Below, one piece after another: positions 5,179-5,234 of a stretch of 5,234 bases of DNA; within the stretch, counting starts at the first letter, position 1, and every line of letters begins with the position of its first letter. The DNA is taken from contig JAISZQ010000107.1 in NCBI GenBank assembly GCA_031269165.1, positions 1-5,234 of the forward strand, given 5' to 3'. Source of the stretch: Spirochaetaceae bacterium (GTDB lineage Bacteria > Spirochaetota > Spirochaetia > Treponematales > Breznakiellaceae). The translations under genes were made by a program, and so were the position numbers. The notes beneath the pieces were generated by a model that was not told the DNA's origin, searched no databases, and saw nothing but the letters and a program-made list of their open reading frames with translations.

Positions 5179-5234
5179 AATAGCGGCGTCAGCGGGGAGA
5201 GTGAGCGCACCGGCGCGGCGCGGGTCGTCTGGCG

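Overview
The window is an accessory-type region of a bacterium with a GC-rich genome. The secreted helical plus 'GTW' beta-module proteins, the REP-like palindromic repeats and the lack of clear Shine-Dalgarno sites before two of the genes recall the PVC group (Verrucomicrobiota, Lentisphaerota or Planctomycetota). That assignment rests on memory of similar proteins and is only a guess.

Layout, left to right. (1) Positions 1 to 1214 are an IS110-family insertion sequence whose left tip probably lies before the window. It has a structured non-coding leader (about 12-215) that looks like a bridge RNA, a good ribosome-binding site, and an intact 323-residue DEDD/serine recombinase. (2) Directly against its right end lies a secreted-protein gene (1195-2091 as an open frame, homologous from 1215) that has lost its own start to the insertion. 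(3) An intergenic stretch (2092-2483) holds three REP-like palindromic units and a 27-bp tandem repeat of polypyrimidine character. (4) A complete paralogue of the beheaded gene lies at 2484-3371. (5) A convergent gene on the minus strand (3364 to at least 5178) encodes two glycosyltransferase family 8 domains in tandem and overlaps the previous gene tail to tail by 8 bp. Its reading frame is still open at the window edge.

The most interesting signal is that the IS can be read against its own insertion site. Homology between the two paralogues begins exactly at a CT dinucleotide (1215-1216). The 8 nt GCTTCGGG there (1214-1221) are the reverse complement of 142-149 in the IS leader, on the 3' side of a stem-loop where a bridge RNA would carry its right target guide. 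The last 7 nt of the IS (1208-1214) also recur in the leader (185-191). The insertion further appears to have given the beheaded gene a substitute TTG start and a hybrid signal peptide.

The secreted paralogues and the glycosyltransferase may all belong to cell-surface biology, but the sequence does not tie them into one pathway. A perfect 20-bp palindrome (4927-4946) lies exactly where the glycosyltransferase gene changes from GC-rich to AT-rich.
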